Assembly: GCF_000455825.1 (NCBI RefSeq)
Contig: NZ_ATAO01000206.1
Span: 124,001 to 188,000, forward strand
DNA length: 64,000 nucleotides
From: Microbacterium maritypicum MF109
GTDB taxonomy: Bacteria > Actinomycetota > Actinomycetes > Actinomycetales > Microbacteriaceae
Direction of reading: 5' to 3'
Shown here piece by piece: positions 39,389 through 46,747 of this stretch. The notes beneath the pieces are model-generated. The model saw only the letters and a program-made list of their open reading frames with translations, was not told the origin of the DNA and searched no databases. Numbering within the stretch: the first letter of the stretch is position 1; each line of letters opens with the position of its first letter. The translations under genes were made by a program, and so were the position numbers.

Positions 39389-39953
39389 CGATCCGGTCGC
39401 TGCCGCGCTGGAGCAGGCCGCGACGCTGATCGAGCGGGATGTCCGTGCCGTCGCCGCCGCGAACCCCGTCGTGCTCATCGATGGCGGCAGCGGTGCGGGA
39501 AAGTCGTCCCTCGCCTCCCTGTTGGTGCGTCGCTGGCCCGTGGTCGGTCACGTACAGCTCATCGCGTTGGATTCCATCTACCCGGGCTGGGACGGCCTCG
39601 ATGAAGGCGCTGAGCGCGCCCTCGACTGGATCCTCCGTCCGCACGGCCGCGGGTATCTCGGCACCTGGCGGCGATGGGACTGGGAGGACCGCACCGAGGC
39701 GGAGAGCCACGCCGTCGACCCGGCCCTCGGAGTCATCGTCGAGGGCAGCGGGATCCTCCGCCCCTCGTCCGCCGCCCTCGCCGATGTCAGGGTATGGGTG
39801 GAGTCGGCGGAGGCATCGAGGAAGGCGCGTGCCCTGGCACGCGATGGGGACGCCTATCGGCCGCACTGGGACCGTTGGGCGGCACAGGAACGCCGACACA
39901 TCGAGCGGGACGACCCTCGATCCCTCGCTACGAGAATCGTCGAGGTTCCTTAG
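39372..39953 (+). CDS. P-loop ATP-binding protein (uridine-kinase-like)
   Basis: A 193-aa protein with Walker A GGSGAGKSSLAS and a nucleoside/phosphoribulokinase-like layout (IALDSIYPGWDGLDEG, then VIVEGSGILRP, near residues 60-130). The substrate is unknown. I chose the GTG at 39372, which overlaps the upstream gene by 17 nt; the true start is uncertain because no ribosome-binding site stands out. Its stop overlaps the stop of the DUF2017 gene on the other strand. Confidence 0.75.
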   Translation: MPSRSDDPVAAALEQAATLIERDVRAVAAANPVVLIDGGSGAGKSSLASLLVRRWPVVGHVQLIALDSIYPGWDGLDEGAERALDWILRPHGRGYLGTWRRWDWEDRTEAESHAVDPALGVIVEGSGILRPSSAALADVRVWVESAEASRKARALARDGDAYRPHWDRWAAQERRHIERDDPRSLATRIVEVP

Positions 39954-40447
39954 ACCTTCCGGCCCTCATCCGCTTCGTCTGCAGCCTGGATGAGAAGTTC
40001 CAAACGGTATCCGAGCCAGTCGTACACATCGTGACGCCCATCCGTGGCGGTCTGTTCGTCGGTCGTGATCCCGAGCCGCGTGGCTATGACGAGGCGAATG
40101 GCCGTGAGCGTTCGGAGCCAGGCGTCGACGTCCTCCACGGGCACGGTCGTCTCCCGCGTCCGCAGCGCTTCTGCCTCGGCGAGGTCGTCACCGGTGACGT
40201 CTCCGAGAGACCCACGTGTCCGGCGCGCATCGGCGAGCCGTCGATCGAGGAGATCATCCCTCGTGCTTTCGGCGAAATCGGCGGCGGAGTCCGCATCGTC
40301 GGGGTAGGGAGTCGGCGTCAATCGGTCGATGGCGGGGTCCCCGACCTCCCGCGAAGTCGCGAGGAGCTCGATGAAATCGTCCACGAGCTTCGCGAGGTGG
40401 AGCTCCTCGATCCCGGTGATCGTGACGATGACGGCGTCCCTGGTCAC
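39950..40447 (-). CDS. DUF2017 family protein
   Basis: A 165-aa mostly helical, acidic protein of the DUF2017 family, found next to clpS in actinobacteria (Rv1331-Rv1332 in M. tuberculosis). The GTG start overlaps the clpS stop by 4 nt, so ClpS and this protein are co-translated; an adaptor-related function is inference from position only. The long upstream open frame to 40672 runs through clpS and is not coding. Confidence 0.85.
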   Translation of the reverse strand: MTRDAVIVTITGIEELHLAKLVDDFIELLATSREVGDPAIDRLTPTPYPDDADSAADFAESTRDDLLDRRLADARRTRGSLGDVTGDDLAEAEALRTRETTVPVEDVDAWLRTLTAIRLVIATRLGITTDEQTATDGRHDVYDWLGYRLELLIQAADEADEGRKV

Positions 40448-40740
40448 TGTGAGGCCTTCCTGACCGTGGCCCACAGGCCGTAGTCGTGCATGGCCTGCGC
40501 GTGGACCTCCATGGTCTCGCGCGGCCCCGTCGCCACGATGGCGTGTCCGTCGTGGTGCACGGCGAGCATCAGCGTCGTCGCGTGGTCGAGCGAGTATCCG
40601 AAATACGTGCGGAAGACACGGACCACGTAGCTCATCAGATTGACGGGGTCGTTCCAGACGACCACCTGCCACGGCTCCAGGGGAGCGGCGCTCAGATCGG
40701 TCGCCTCATCGAGATCGGGAACCGCGGCGGGGATCGTCAT
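40444..40740 (-). CDS. clpS: ATP-dependent Clp protease adaptor ClpS
   Basis: N-degron adaptor that delivers substrates to ClpC/ClpP. The 98-aa protein has the ClpS core: VVVWNDPVNLMSYVVRVF, the YFGYSLDHATTLMLAVHHDG helix pair and MEVHAQAMHDYGLWATV. The ATG at 40740 overlaps the stop of the zincin gene by 4 nt; a TTG at 40746 is less likely. It is the middle gene of a three-gene coupled cluster. Confidence 0.94.
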   Translation of the reverse strand: MTIPAAVPDLDEATDLSAAPLEPWQVVVWNDPVNLMSYVVRVFRTYFGYSLDHATTLMLAVHHDGHAIVATGPRETMEVHAQAMHDYGLWATVRKASQ

Positions 40741-41084
40741 GCCCAACCCATCTCATGCAGCTGCTCGTCGTCGATGCCGTAGAAATGCGCGATCTCATGC
40801 ACCAACGTGGTGTGGATCTCGTCGCGGAGCTCTTCCTCGTTCTCGCATTGGGCCAGGTGCGGCTCGCGATAGACCACGATGCGATCGGGCAACTCGCCCA
40901 TCCCGTACTGGGTCCGATCGGTCAGCGCCAGCCCGTCGTAGAGGCCGAGCAGATCGAGGCTGCCGTCCTCCGGCCGATCCTCCACCACGAACACGACGTT
41001 CTCCAACCCTTCGACCATGTCGTCGGGCAACTGGTCGAGCTCATCGATCACGAGCTCTTCGAAGGCGGCGGCATCCATGTCCAT
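40737..41084 (-). CDS. Zincin-like metallopeptidase family protein
   Basis: A 115-aa acidic protein with a minimal-gluzincin motif, HEIAHFYGIDD (HExxHxxGxxD) near 95-105. Such small proteins are common beside clpS in actinobacteria; no substrate is known. TAGGCT lies 7 nt before the ATG. Its stop overlaps the clpS ATG, placing a putative protease in the same translation unit as a protease adaptor. Confidence 0.85.
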   Translation of the reverse strand: MDMDAAAFEELVIDELDQLPDDMVEGLENVVFVVEDRPEDGSLDLLGLYDGLALTDRTQYGMGELPDRIVVYREPHLAQCENEEELRDEIHTTLVHEIAHFYGIDDEQLHEMGWA

Positions 41085-41091
41085 CCCCCTC

Positions 41092-41097
41092 AGCCTA
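41092..41097 (-). promoter_or_regulatory. -10 element of the zincin-clpS-DUF2017 operon
   Basis: TAGGCT on the minus strand ends 7 nt before the ATG at 41084. Confidence 0.48.
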
Positions 41098-41111
41098 GGG
41101 CCCGAGGGAGG

Positions 41112-41741
41112 TCAGTGCAGGAGAACGAGGATCGCGGCCACCACGATGAACAGGACGCCGAACACGGTGTTGAGGATGCGCTGTCCACGTGCGGTTCGCG
41201 TGAGTCGACGGAACGGACGTGCGGCTGCAGCGAAGAATCCCCACATCACGATCACGTCGACGACGATCACGGTGACGATGAGCGTGAGGTATTGGGGGAG
41301 CGGAGGCTCGTCCAACCTGACGAACTGCGGAATGAACGCGAGGAAGAACACGATCGCCTTCGGGTTCAGGAGATTGACCCAGAAACCGCGGCGGATCATC
41401 GACCAGTGGCTCTCGCGGCTGTCTACCGGCAGGGGATCGTCGTCGACCACGACCGCGGGCTTCGCGAGGATGAGGCGGATCCCGAGGAACACCAGGTAGG
41501 CGGCCCCGGCATAGCGGATGCCGTTGAACAGCACCTCCGAACGTGACACCAGGAGTCCGACACCGGCAGCCACGATCGCGACGTGGACGATCAACGCGAT
41601 CTGCTGGCCGATGATGCCCCAGATCGAGCGCCGCCAGCCCTGGTTCATCGCATTCGACATCGTGTTGATCGCCCCGGCCCCAGGCGTGAAGCTGATCACG
41701 ACGGACGCGGTCAGCAACGAGAACCAGACCGCGAGTGACAC
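41112..41741 (-). CDS. LysE/RhtB family amino-acid exporter
   Basis: A 209-aa membrane protein with about six hydrophobic segments. The RhtB signature is visible in FTPGAGAINTMSNAMNQG and the region GYRYAGAAYLVFLGIRLIL-like (GIRYAGAAYLVFLGIRL), and NLLNPKAIVFFLAFIPQF. It probably exports homoserine/threonine or related amino acids; the exact substrate cannot be read. The GTG start is backed by TAGACT 6 nt upstream. It ends 27 nt before the zincin gene. Confidence 0.9.
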   Translation of the reverse strand: MSLAVWFSLLTASVVISFTPGAGAINTMSNAMNQGWRRSIWGIIGQQIALIVHVAIVAAGVGLLVSRSEVLFNGIRYAGAAYLVFLGIRLILAKPAVVVDDDPLPVDSRESHWSMIRRGFWVNLLNPKAIVFFLAFIPQFVRLDEPPLPQYLTLIVTVIVVDVIVMWGFFAAAARPFRRLTRTARGQRILNTVFGVLFIVVAAILVLLH

Positions 41742-41747
41742 GTCGTC

Positions 41748-41753
41748 AGTCTA
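41748..41753 (-). promoter_or_regulatory. -10 element of the LysE/RhtB gene (leaderless)
   Basis: TAGACT on the minus strand ends 6 nt before the GTG start at 41741. Confidence 0.55.
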
Positions 41754-41790
41754 GGGCGTCGGGGGAGGGGTACCAGCCGCGCGTAGACGC

Positions 41791-41826
41791 GAAGAAGGCC
41801 CGAATCTCGCGATTCGGGCCTTCTTC
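41791..41826 (-). terminator. Strong terminator downstream of tRNA-His
   Basis: A perfect 16-bp stem (41791-41806 with 41811-41826) with a four-base loop begins 3 nt beyond the tRNA-His 3' end. It insulates the LysE gene from tRNA transcription; the symmetrical A/T-containing ends would work in both directions. Confidence 0.82.
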
Positions 41827-41828
41827 AG

Positions 41829-41904
41829 TGGGGTGAGTAACGGGACTCGAACCCGCGACATCCGGCACCACAAGCCAGCGCTCTACCAGCTGAGCTATAC
41901 CCAC
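41829..41904 (-). tRNA. tRNA-His (anticodon GTG)
   Basis: Full cloverleaf on the minus strand: acceptor GTGGGTA with TACTCAC, D-arm GCTC/GAGC, anticodon loop TTGTGGT and T-arm GCGGG/CCCGT region with TTCGAGT. The discriminator is C and the base before position 1 is G, the identity pair of tRNA-His. The CCA end is encoded (41829-41831). Confidence 0.95.
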
Positions 41905-41940
41905 CATGTGCCTGCCGGAGCAGGCAACCATACGAGTCTA

Positions 41941-42567
41941 TTACATGTTCGGAGTGAACTCGGACACCGTGCGTGCAGCGATCTCGCGAGCTTCGTCGCT
42001 GGACGGTCCCGGCTCATCGACGAACACCGCCTCGCGGTAGTACCGGAGCTCTCGGATCGACTCCAGGATGTCGGCGAGGGCGCGGTGCCCTCCGTCCTTG
42101 GGCGGAGCCTGGAAGAAGACCCGCGGGTACCAGCGTCGCGACAGTTCCTTGATGCTGGAGACGTCGACATTGCGGTAATGCAGCCACTGATCCACCTGCG
42201 GCATGTATTTGGCCAGGAACATGCGGTCCGTTCCGATCGTGTTGCCGGCCAATGGAGCCTTGCGCTCGAGGGGCACGAAGCGCTTGATGTACGCCAGCGT
42301 CTGGGACTCCGCCTCCTCCAGCGACACGCCACCGGGGATCTCCTCGATCAGGCCCGATGTCTCATGCATCTTCGTGACGAAATCGTTCATGTGCGCGAGC
42401 GCGGCTTCGGTGGGGCGTATCACCACCTGGAATCCGGGGTCGATCGGGTTGAGCTCGAAGTCGGTGATGACGACGGCGATCTCGACGAGTTCGTCGACCG
42501 CGAGATCGAGTCCCGTCATCTCGCAGTCGATCCATACGAGACGATCATTCTCGGACGCAGATACCAT
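41941..42567 (-). CDS. orn: Oligoribonuclease
   Basis: DEDDh 3'-5' exonuclease that degrades 2-5-nt RNAs and linear dinucleotides. The 208-aa protein has VWIDCEMTGLDLAVDELVEI, later TIGTDRMFLAKYMPQVD (with N in the preceding GN), NVDVSSIKELSRRWYP, and HRALADILESIREL carrying the catalytic His. The ATG is 6 nt after a TAGTAT. It lies upstream of tRNA-His on the same strand, 36 nt away. Confidence 0.95.
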   Translation of the reverse strand: MVSASENDRLVWIDCEMTGLDLAVDELVEIAVVITDFELNPIDPGFQVVIRPTEAALAHMNDFVTKMHETSGLIEEIPGGVSLEEAESQTLAYIKRFVPLERKAPLAGNTIGTDRMFLAKYMPQVDQWLHYRNVDVSSIKELSRRWYPRVFFQAPPKDGGHRALADILESIRELRYYREAVFVDEPGPSSDEAREIAARTVSEFTPNM

Positions 42568-42573
42568 CTCGCC

Positions 42574-42579
42574 ATACTA
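42574..42579 (-). promoter_or_regulatory. -10 element of orn (leaderless)
   Basis: TAGTAT on the minus strand ends 6 nt before the orn ATG. Confidence 0.55.
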
Positions 42580-42654
42580 TCGACGCCCCCGACATCACCG
42601 GCCGGAGTGTGACTCGTCAATCGTCTGCGCGACCGCGATACTCTAGAGTCGTGC

Positions 42655-42727
42655 GCCTCCGTAGCTCAGGGGATAGAGCAGGAGCCTTCTAATCTCTTGG
42701 TCGCAGGTTCGAATCCTGCCGGGGGCA
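42655..42727 (+). tRNA. tRNA-Arg (anticodon TCT)
   Basis: Cloverleaf with acceptor GCCTCCG/CGGGGGC, D-arm GCTC/GAGC, anticodon loop CTTCTAA (TCT), T-arm GCAGG/CCTGC with TTCGAAT, and discriminator A. The top anticodon-stem pair next to the loop is C-T. No CCA is encoded. TACTCT just upstream (42639-42644) is a plausible -10. Confidence 0.93.
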
Positions 42728-42867
42728 CTTCACGGGATCGGCATTCGAGAATGTTCGATCCAATGGGTGGTCGATCCGACGGATGATCAATCCGACGAGA
42801 GACGATCTCATGGGCAGAGAGCGACCTCTCCCGGATCGACGCCATGCGTCGCGGGCGGCGACCACCG

Positions 42868-43137
42868 TCAGGAATAGCGAAGCACCGCGACGGCGTCATC
42901 GACACGCCAGAACTCGCCGACCACTCGGAACACGCCGGTTGCGAGGTGTAGCCTCTCCGCCCTGTACCGGAGACCGAGCGGGTCCGCGACGATGCGCAGA
43001 TGTCCGAGAACATGGTCTCTCTGGTCCTGGACCCTCCAGAGATGATCGGCCGCCCGGACGAGATGCTCTCGCGGGGACGAGAGTCGAGGCGTGGCGAAGG
43101 GGACTTCGGGAAGAGAGGTGATCATGCTGTCGGACAT
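42868..43137 (-). CDS. Small conserved-looking protein of unknown function
   Basis: An 89-aa product with a strong AAAGGAG ribosome-binding site 6 nt before the ATG at 43137, which is why I call it real. No signal peptide or membrane segment; the C-terminal half alternates hydrophobic and charged residues as in beta-sheet proteins (LRYRAERLHLATGVFRVVG). I do not recognise the family. It diverges from the second SSB gene. The 140 bases between it and tRNA-Arg hold no gene that I can see. Confidence 0.65.
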   Translation of the reverse strand: MSDSMITSLPEVPFATPRLSSPREHLVRAADHLWRVQDQRDHVLGHLRIVADPLGLRYRAERLHLATGVFRVVGEFWRVDDAVAVLRYS

Positions 43138-43342
43138 CGGTGCTCCTTTCGTGATTCGAAGATATGACCGACCACCGACATTCCCTCGAGCGCAGTCCTC
43201 TCGTCCTCATCGGGGGTTTCTCTCCACAGAGGGCAATTGCCTCGGTCTCTCCACCGACTTCGCGTTTCGGGCTCCCCGCCTCCGTCGTGGCCGCGCACGC
43301 TGGAAAGACCGGAAGGGATCCGGAGACGAGAGGACGAGCAAC

Positions 43343-43849
43343 ATGATCGACACGCTGACCATCGTGGGAAGAGTCGCCACCGACCCGACACAGGTGCAGA
43401 CCGCAGGAGGTGTGGCGGTCACCAACTTCCGTCTCGCCAGCACCCACCGACGTTTCGACCCCGCCGCCCAGGCTTGGACGGACTCGGGGACCAACTGGTA
43501 CTCGGTGGCGGCGTTCCGGCAGCTCGGCGAGAACGCCAAGGCGTCCCTGCGGACGGGTGACGCGGTGATCGTGACAGGTCGGCTGAAGATCCGGAATTGG
43601 GAGAGCAACGGCAAACATGGCACAAGTGTCGATGTCGAAGCGGAGGCGATCGGACACGATCTGCGGTGGGGGACCACGGCGTATCGACCGCAGCCGCGGC
43701 CGCAGACCGGGATCGCGGAGGCAAGCTCCGACGCGCCGGGCGCTCACTCTGCAGAGGAAGGAGACCTCTCACCCGCCGCAGAGTCCGAGTCTGCGGCATT
43801 CGATCTCCCATGGGCGGATCCGGCGTCGAGGATAGCGGCGAGCGACTGA
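43343..43849 (+). CDS. Single-stranded DNA-binding protein, second paralogue (SsbB type)
   Basis: A 168-aa protein with an N-terminal OB fold (MIDTLTIVGRVATDPTQVQT to about residue 110; SGTNWYSVAAFRQLGENAKASL) and a low-complexity C-terminal third ending DPASRIAASD. The acidic DDEIPF-like tail of the main SSB is absent, so partner recruitment should differ. The neighbouring order SSB-EttA-thioesterase matches what I recall for the non-essential mycobacterial SsbB (Rv2478c region), so I call it the SsbB paralogue. A GAGAGGACGAG ribosome-binding site precedes the ATG. The 205-nt gap to the divergent small gene holds both promoters. Confidence 0.85.
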   Translation: MIDTLTIVGRVATDPTQVQTAGGVAVTNFRLASTHRRFDPAAQAWTDSGTNWYSVAAFRQLGENAKASLRTGDAVIVTGRLKIRNWESNGKHGTSVDVEAEAIGHDLRWGTTAYRPQPRPQTGIAEASSDAPGAHSAEEGDLSPAAESESAAFDLPWADPASRIAASD

Positions 43850-43921
43850 CGCGCACCGGATTCCGAGAGCGTCGGGTGCCGACTGTCGGCCGGTTCACGC
43901 GGAGGCGGGAGGAAGGCGACG

Positions 43922-43927
43922 TAGACT
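43922..43927 (+). promoter_or_regulatory. -10 element of the lipoprotein gene (leaderless)
   Basis: TAGACT ends 6 nt before the GTG start at 43934. Confidence 0.55.
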
Positions 43928-43933
43928 CGGCAC

Positions 43934-44431
43934 GTGCTTCGTCGATCGGTCTCCTCACCGGCGCGTGCAGCCGGCGTCCTGGCGGTCACGGCCGTCTCTG
44001 CTCTTCTGCTGTCGGGCTGCGCTCCGGAACCTGCACCGACGGCGTCTCCGTCGAGTTCGGCAACTCCCGATGTGGACTCGACGGCGCCGTCTGCTCCCGT
44101 GCTCGTTCCCGACGGCAGCGCAGAGGACAACCTGCCGGTGTTCACCGCGACCGCGGAGGGCATCTGGGCGACAGATCAGCGCGGTTCCGGCCGTGCCTAC
44201 ATCGACGCGCTGATCGGCGCAGGGTTCGATCGCGGGTCGATGCAGGTGACCCAGGATCAGACCACCGTCGGCAACCCGGCGGAGAGCCTGCAGTTCTCGG
44301 TGCGGTGGGGTCAAGACGAGTGCTTGGTCGGCCAGGTCGGCCCGTCCACCGGGCAGGTCGTCACCGCGGTCCTCCCGCAACTCGCCGAAGGGCGATGCCT
44401 GGTCGGCACCACACGTCCGATCGACTGGTGA
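43934..44431 (+). CDS. Putative secreted lipoprotein
   Basis: A 165-aa protein with a lipoprotein signal peptide (hydrophobic stretch ending LLLSGC, Cys at 29), a Ser/Thr/Pro/Ala-rich linker and a small globular domain with two cysteines (DECLVG, GRCLVG) that could form a disulfide. It resembles the short actinobacterial DUF6993-type lipoproteins; the function is unknown. The GTG start follows TAGACT by 6 nt. Confidence 0.82.
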   Translation: MLRRSVSSPARAAGVLAVTAVSALLLSGCAPEPAPTASPSSSATPDVDSTAPSAPVLVPDGSAEDNLPVFTATAEGIWATDQRGSGRAYIDALIGAGFDRGSMQVTQDQTTVGNPAESLQFSVRWGQDECLVGQVGPSTGQVVTAVLPQLAEGRCLVGTTRPIDW

Positions 44432-44447
44432 CACGCCAGGGGGCCGG

Positions 44448-44453
44448 TAGGCT
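44448..44453 (+). promoter_or_regulatory. -10 element of ettA (with leader)
   Basis: TAGGCT lies 41 nt before the GTG, and AGAAGGAG (44478-44485) is a clear ribosome-binding site. Unlike many neighbours, ettA therefore has a conventional leader of about 35 nt. Confidence 0.45.
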
Positions 44454-44494
44454 GGAGTGTCGATCTTCGACGCCAACAGAAGGAGCGGTTTTCG

Positions 44495-46174
44495 GTGGCT
44501 GAGTACATCTACTCGATGGTTCGTGCGCGCAAGGCAGTGGGCGAGAAGCTCATCCTCGACGACGTGACCATGGCGTTCCTCCCCGGGGCCAAGATCGGCA
44601 TGGTCGGTCCCAACGGCGCGGGCAAGTCGACGATCCTCAAGATCATGGCAGGTCTCGACACTCCGTCGAACGGTGAGGCGAAGCTCTCCCCGGGGTTCAC
44701 TGTCGGCATCCTGATGCAGGAGCCGGAACTCGACGAGACGAAGACCGTGCTCGAGAACATCCAGGACGGCATCGCGATCAAGGCGAAGCTCGACCGCTTC
44801 AACGAGATCTCGGCGCTGATGGCCGATCCCGATGCCGACTTCGACGCGCTCCTCGCCGAGATGGGTTCGCTCCAGGAAGAGATCGACGCGGCCGACGGCT
44901 GGGACCTCGACTCGCAGCTCGACCAGGCCATGGATGCGCTCCGCACACCGCCGGGAGACGCCGCGATCGCGCCTCTCTCCGGTGGCGAGAAGCGTCGAGT
45001 GGCGCTGGCGAAGCTGCTCCTGCAGAAGCCCGATCTCCTGCTTCTCGACGAGCCGACCAACCACCTCGACGCCGAGAGCGTGCTGTGGCTCGAGCAGCAC
45101 CTGCAGGCGTACAAGGGTGCCGTCATCGCGATCACCCACGACCGGTACTTCCTCGACCACGTGGCCGAGTGGATCGCCGAGGTCGATCGCGGTCGCCTGA
45201 TCGGCTACGAGGGCAACTACTCGACGTACCTGGAGAAGAAGGGCGAGCGCCTCGAGATCCAGGGCAAGAAGGACGCCAAACTCGCCAAGCGCCTCAAGGA
45301 GGAGCTGGAGTGGGTGCGCTCCAGCGCGAAGGGTCGCCAGACGAAGTCGAAGGCACGTCTCGCCCGCTACGAGGAGATGGCATCCGAGGCCGAGCGCACC
45401 AGGAAGCTGGATTTCGAGGAGATCCAGATTCCCGCCGGTCCTCGACTCGGAAGCGTCGTCATCGAGGCCAAGAACCTGAAGAAGGGCTTCGACGGGCGCT
45501 CGCTCATCGACGGCCTGAGCTTCAGCCTGCCGCCGAACGGCATCGTCGGCGTCATCGGTCCGAACGGCGTGGGAAAGACGACGTTGTTCAAGACCATCGT
45601 GGGCCTCGAGCCGCTGGACGGCGGAGATCTGAAGATCGGTGAGACGGTCAAGATCAGCTACGTCGACCAATCGCGCTCCAACATCGACCCGAACAAGACG
45701 CTGTGGGAAGTCGTCTCCGACGGCCTCGACTACATCACCGTCGGCAAGACCGAGATCCCGTCCAGGGCGTACGTCTCGAAGTTCGGCTTCAAGGGGCCGG
45801 ACCAGCAGAAGAAGGCCGGGGTGCTCTCCGGTGGAGAACGCAACCGCCTGAACCTCGCACTGACGCTCAAGGAGGGCGGTAACCTGCTGCTCCTCGACGA
45901 GCCGACGAACGACCTGGATGTCGAAACCCTCAGCTCGCTCGAGAACGCTCTGCTCGAATTCCCCGGATGCGCCGTGGTCATCACCCACGACCGGTGGTTC
46001 CTCGACCGCATCGCCACGCACATCCTCGCCTACGAGGGCACCGACGAGAAGCCGGACCAGTGGTACTGGTTCGAGGGCAACTTCGAGGCGTATGAGGAGA
46101 ACAAGATCGAACGCCTCGGAGCCGATGCGGCCAAGCCGCACCGTTCGACGCACCGCAAGCTGACGCGCGACTGA
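44495..46174 (+). CDS. ettA: Energy-dependent translational throttle protein EttA (ABC-F)
   Basis: Ribosome-associated ABC-F ATPase that gates the first peptide bond according to ATP level. In 559 aa, two ABC cassettes: Walker A GPNGAGKST near 39 and GPNGVGKTT near 356, signatures LSGGEKRRVALAK near 163 and LSGGERNRLNLAL near 446, the arm/linker between them, and the EttA hallmark PAGPRLGSVVIEAKNLKKGF. GTG start with a good ribosome-binding site. The thioesterase gene starts 7 nt after its stop. Confidence 0.95.
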   Translation: MAEYIYSMVRARKAVGEKLILDDVTMAFLPGAKIGMVGPNGAGKSTILKIMAGLDTPSNGEAKLSPGFTVGILMQEPELDETKTVLENIQDGIAIKAKLDRFNEISALMADPDADFDALLAEMGSLQEEIDAADGWDLDSQLDQAMDALRTPPGDAAIAPLSGGEKRRVALAKLLLQKPDLLLLDEPTNHLDAESVLWLEQHLQAYKGAVIAITHDRYFLDHVAEWIAEVDRGRLIGYEGNYSTYLEKKGERLEIQGKKDAKLAKRLKEELEWVRSSAKGRQTKSKARLARYEEMASEAERTRKLDFEEIQIPAGPRLGSVVIEAKNLKKGFDGRSLIDGLSFSLPPNGIVGVIGPNGVGKTTLFKTIVGLEPLDGGDLKIGETVKISYVDQSRSNIDPNKTLWEVVSDGLDYITVGKTEIPSRAYVSKFGFKGPDQQKKAGVLSGGERNRLNLALTLKEGGNLLLLDEPTNDLDVETLSSLENALLEFPGCAVVITHDRWFLDRIATHILAYEGTDEKPDQWYWFEGNFEAYEENKIERLGADAAKPHRSTHRKLTRD

Positions 46175-46181
46175 GCACCTC

Positions 46182-46667
46182 GTGACTGCGACGCCGGGGC
46201 CCCGCCTGCACATCCCGATCCAGCTCCGCTGGGGCGATCTGGATGCGTTCAACCACGTCAACAACACCTCGATGCTGAAGCTGCTCGAGGAAGCTCGTGT
46301 GCGAGCATTCTGGCGTGCAGGCCCCGGCGAAGAGGCACCATCCACCGCGGTGCTCGACTCGGGTATCGATGAGGGGATCCTCACCCTCATCGCGCGACAG
46401 GAGATCGAGTACCTCGCGCCGGTGCCCTACCAGCGGCGACCGCTCGAAGTGCAGATGTGGTTCGGCAAGCTCGGCGGATCCAGCGTCGAGGTCTGCTACG
46501 AGGTGCACAACGATCCCACGGCGGCGCCGCGTCAGATCTACGCCCGCTCCACGGCGATCATCGTGCTCGTCGATGCGAAGACCGGACGCCCCACCCGTCT
46601 CACCCAGGAGATGCGCGACGCGTGGGATCCGTACGTCGGCGAATCGATCGAGTACAGCCACCGCTGA
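46182..46667 (+). CDS. Acyl-CoA thioesterase, hotdog fold (4HBT)
   Basis: A 161-aa protein with the 4-hydroxybenzoyl-CoA-thioesterase signature RWGDLDAFNHVNNTSML, where the Asp is the catalytic residue, and a C-terminal strand-rich hotdog. The substrate is unknown. GTG start 7 nt after ettA, so probably co-transcribed; an ettA-thioesterase pairing also exists in mycobacteria. It is convergent with tesB, with 80 nt of apparently empty DNA between. Confidence 0.85.
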   Translation: MTATPGPRLHIPIQLRWGDLDAFNHVNNTSMLKLLEEARVRAFWRAGPGEEAPSTAVLDSGIDEGILTLIARQEIEYLAPVPYQRRPLEVQMWFGKLGGSSVEVCYEVHNDPTAAPRQIYARSTAIIVLVDAKTGRPTRLTQEMRDAWDPYVGESIEYSHR

Positions 46668-46747
46668 CCGCCACACGTACCGCCGGCGTGCACCAGAGCA
46701 CGGCCCCCGGGCAGACCCGCAGCACGACGAGCGTCTGAGCGGATAAA

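Noticed and set aside
41746..41931. 61-codon minus-strand frame across tRNA-His
   Set aside because: VGIAQLVERWLVVPDVAGSS-like text is the well-known false protein read from tRNA genes.
42666..43013. 115-codon minus-strand frame across tRNA-Arg
   Set aside because: It covers a tRNA and its C-terminal VPPAGFEPATKRLE is the familiar spurious translation of antisense tRNA sequence.
44495..46174. ABC-F antibiotic-resistance (ribosomal protection) protein
   Set aside because: Sequence and context match EttA, the housekeeping translational throttle, rather than a resistance ABC-F.
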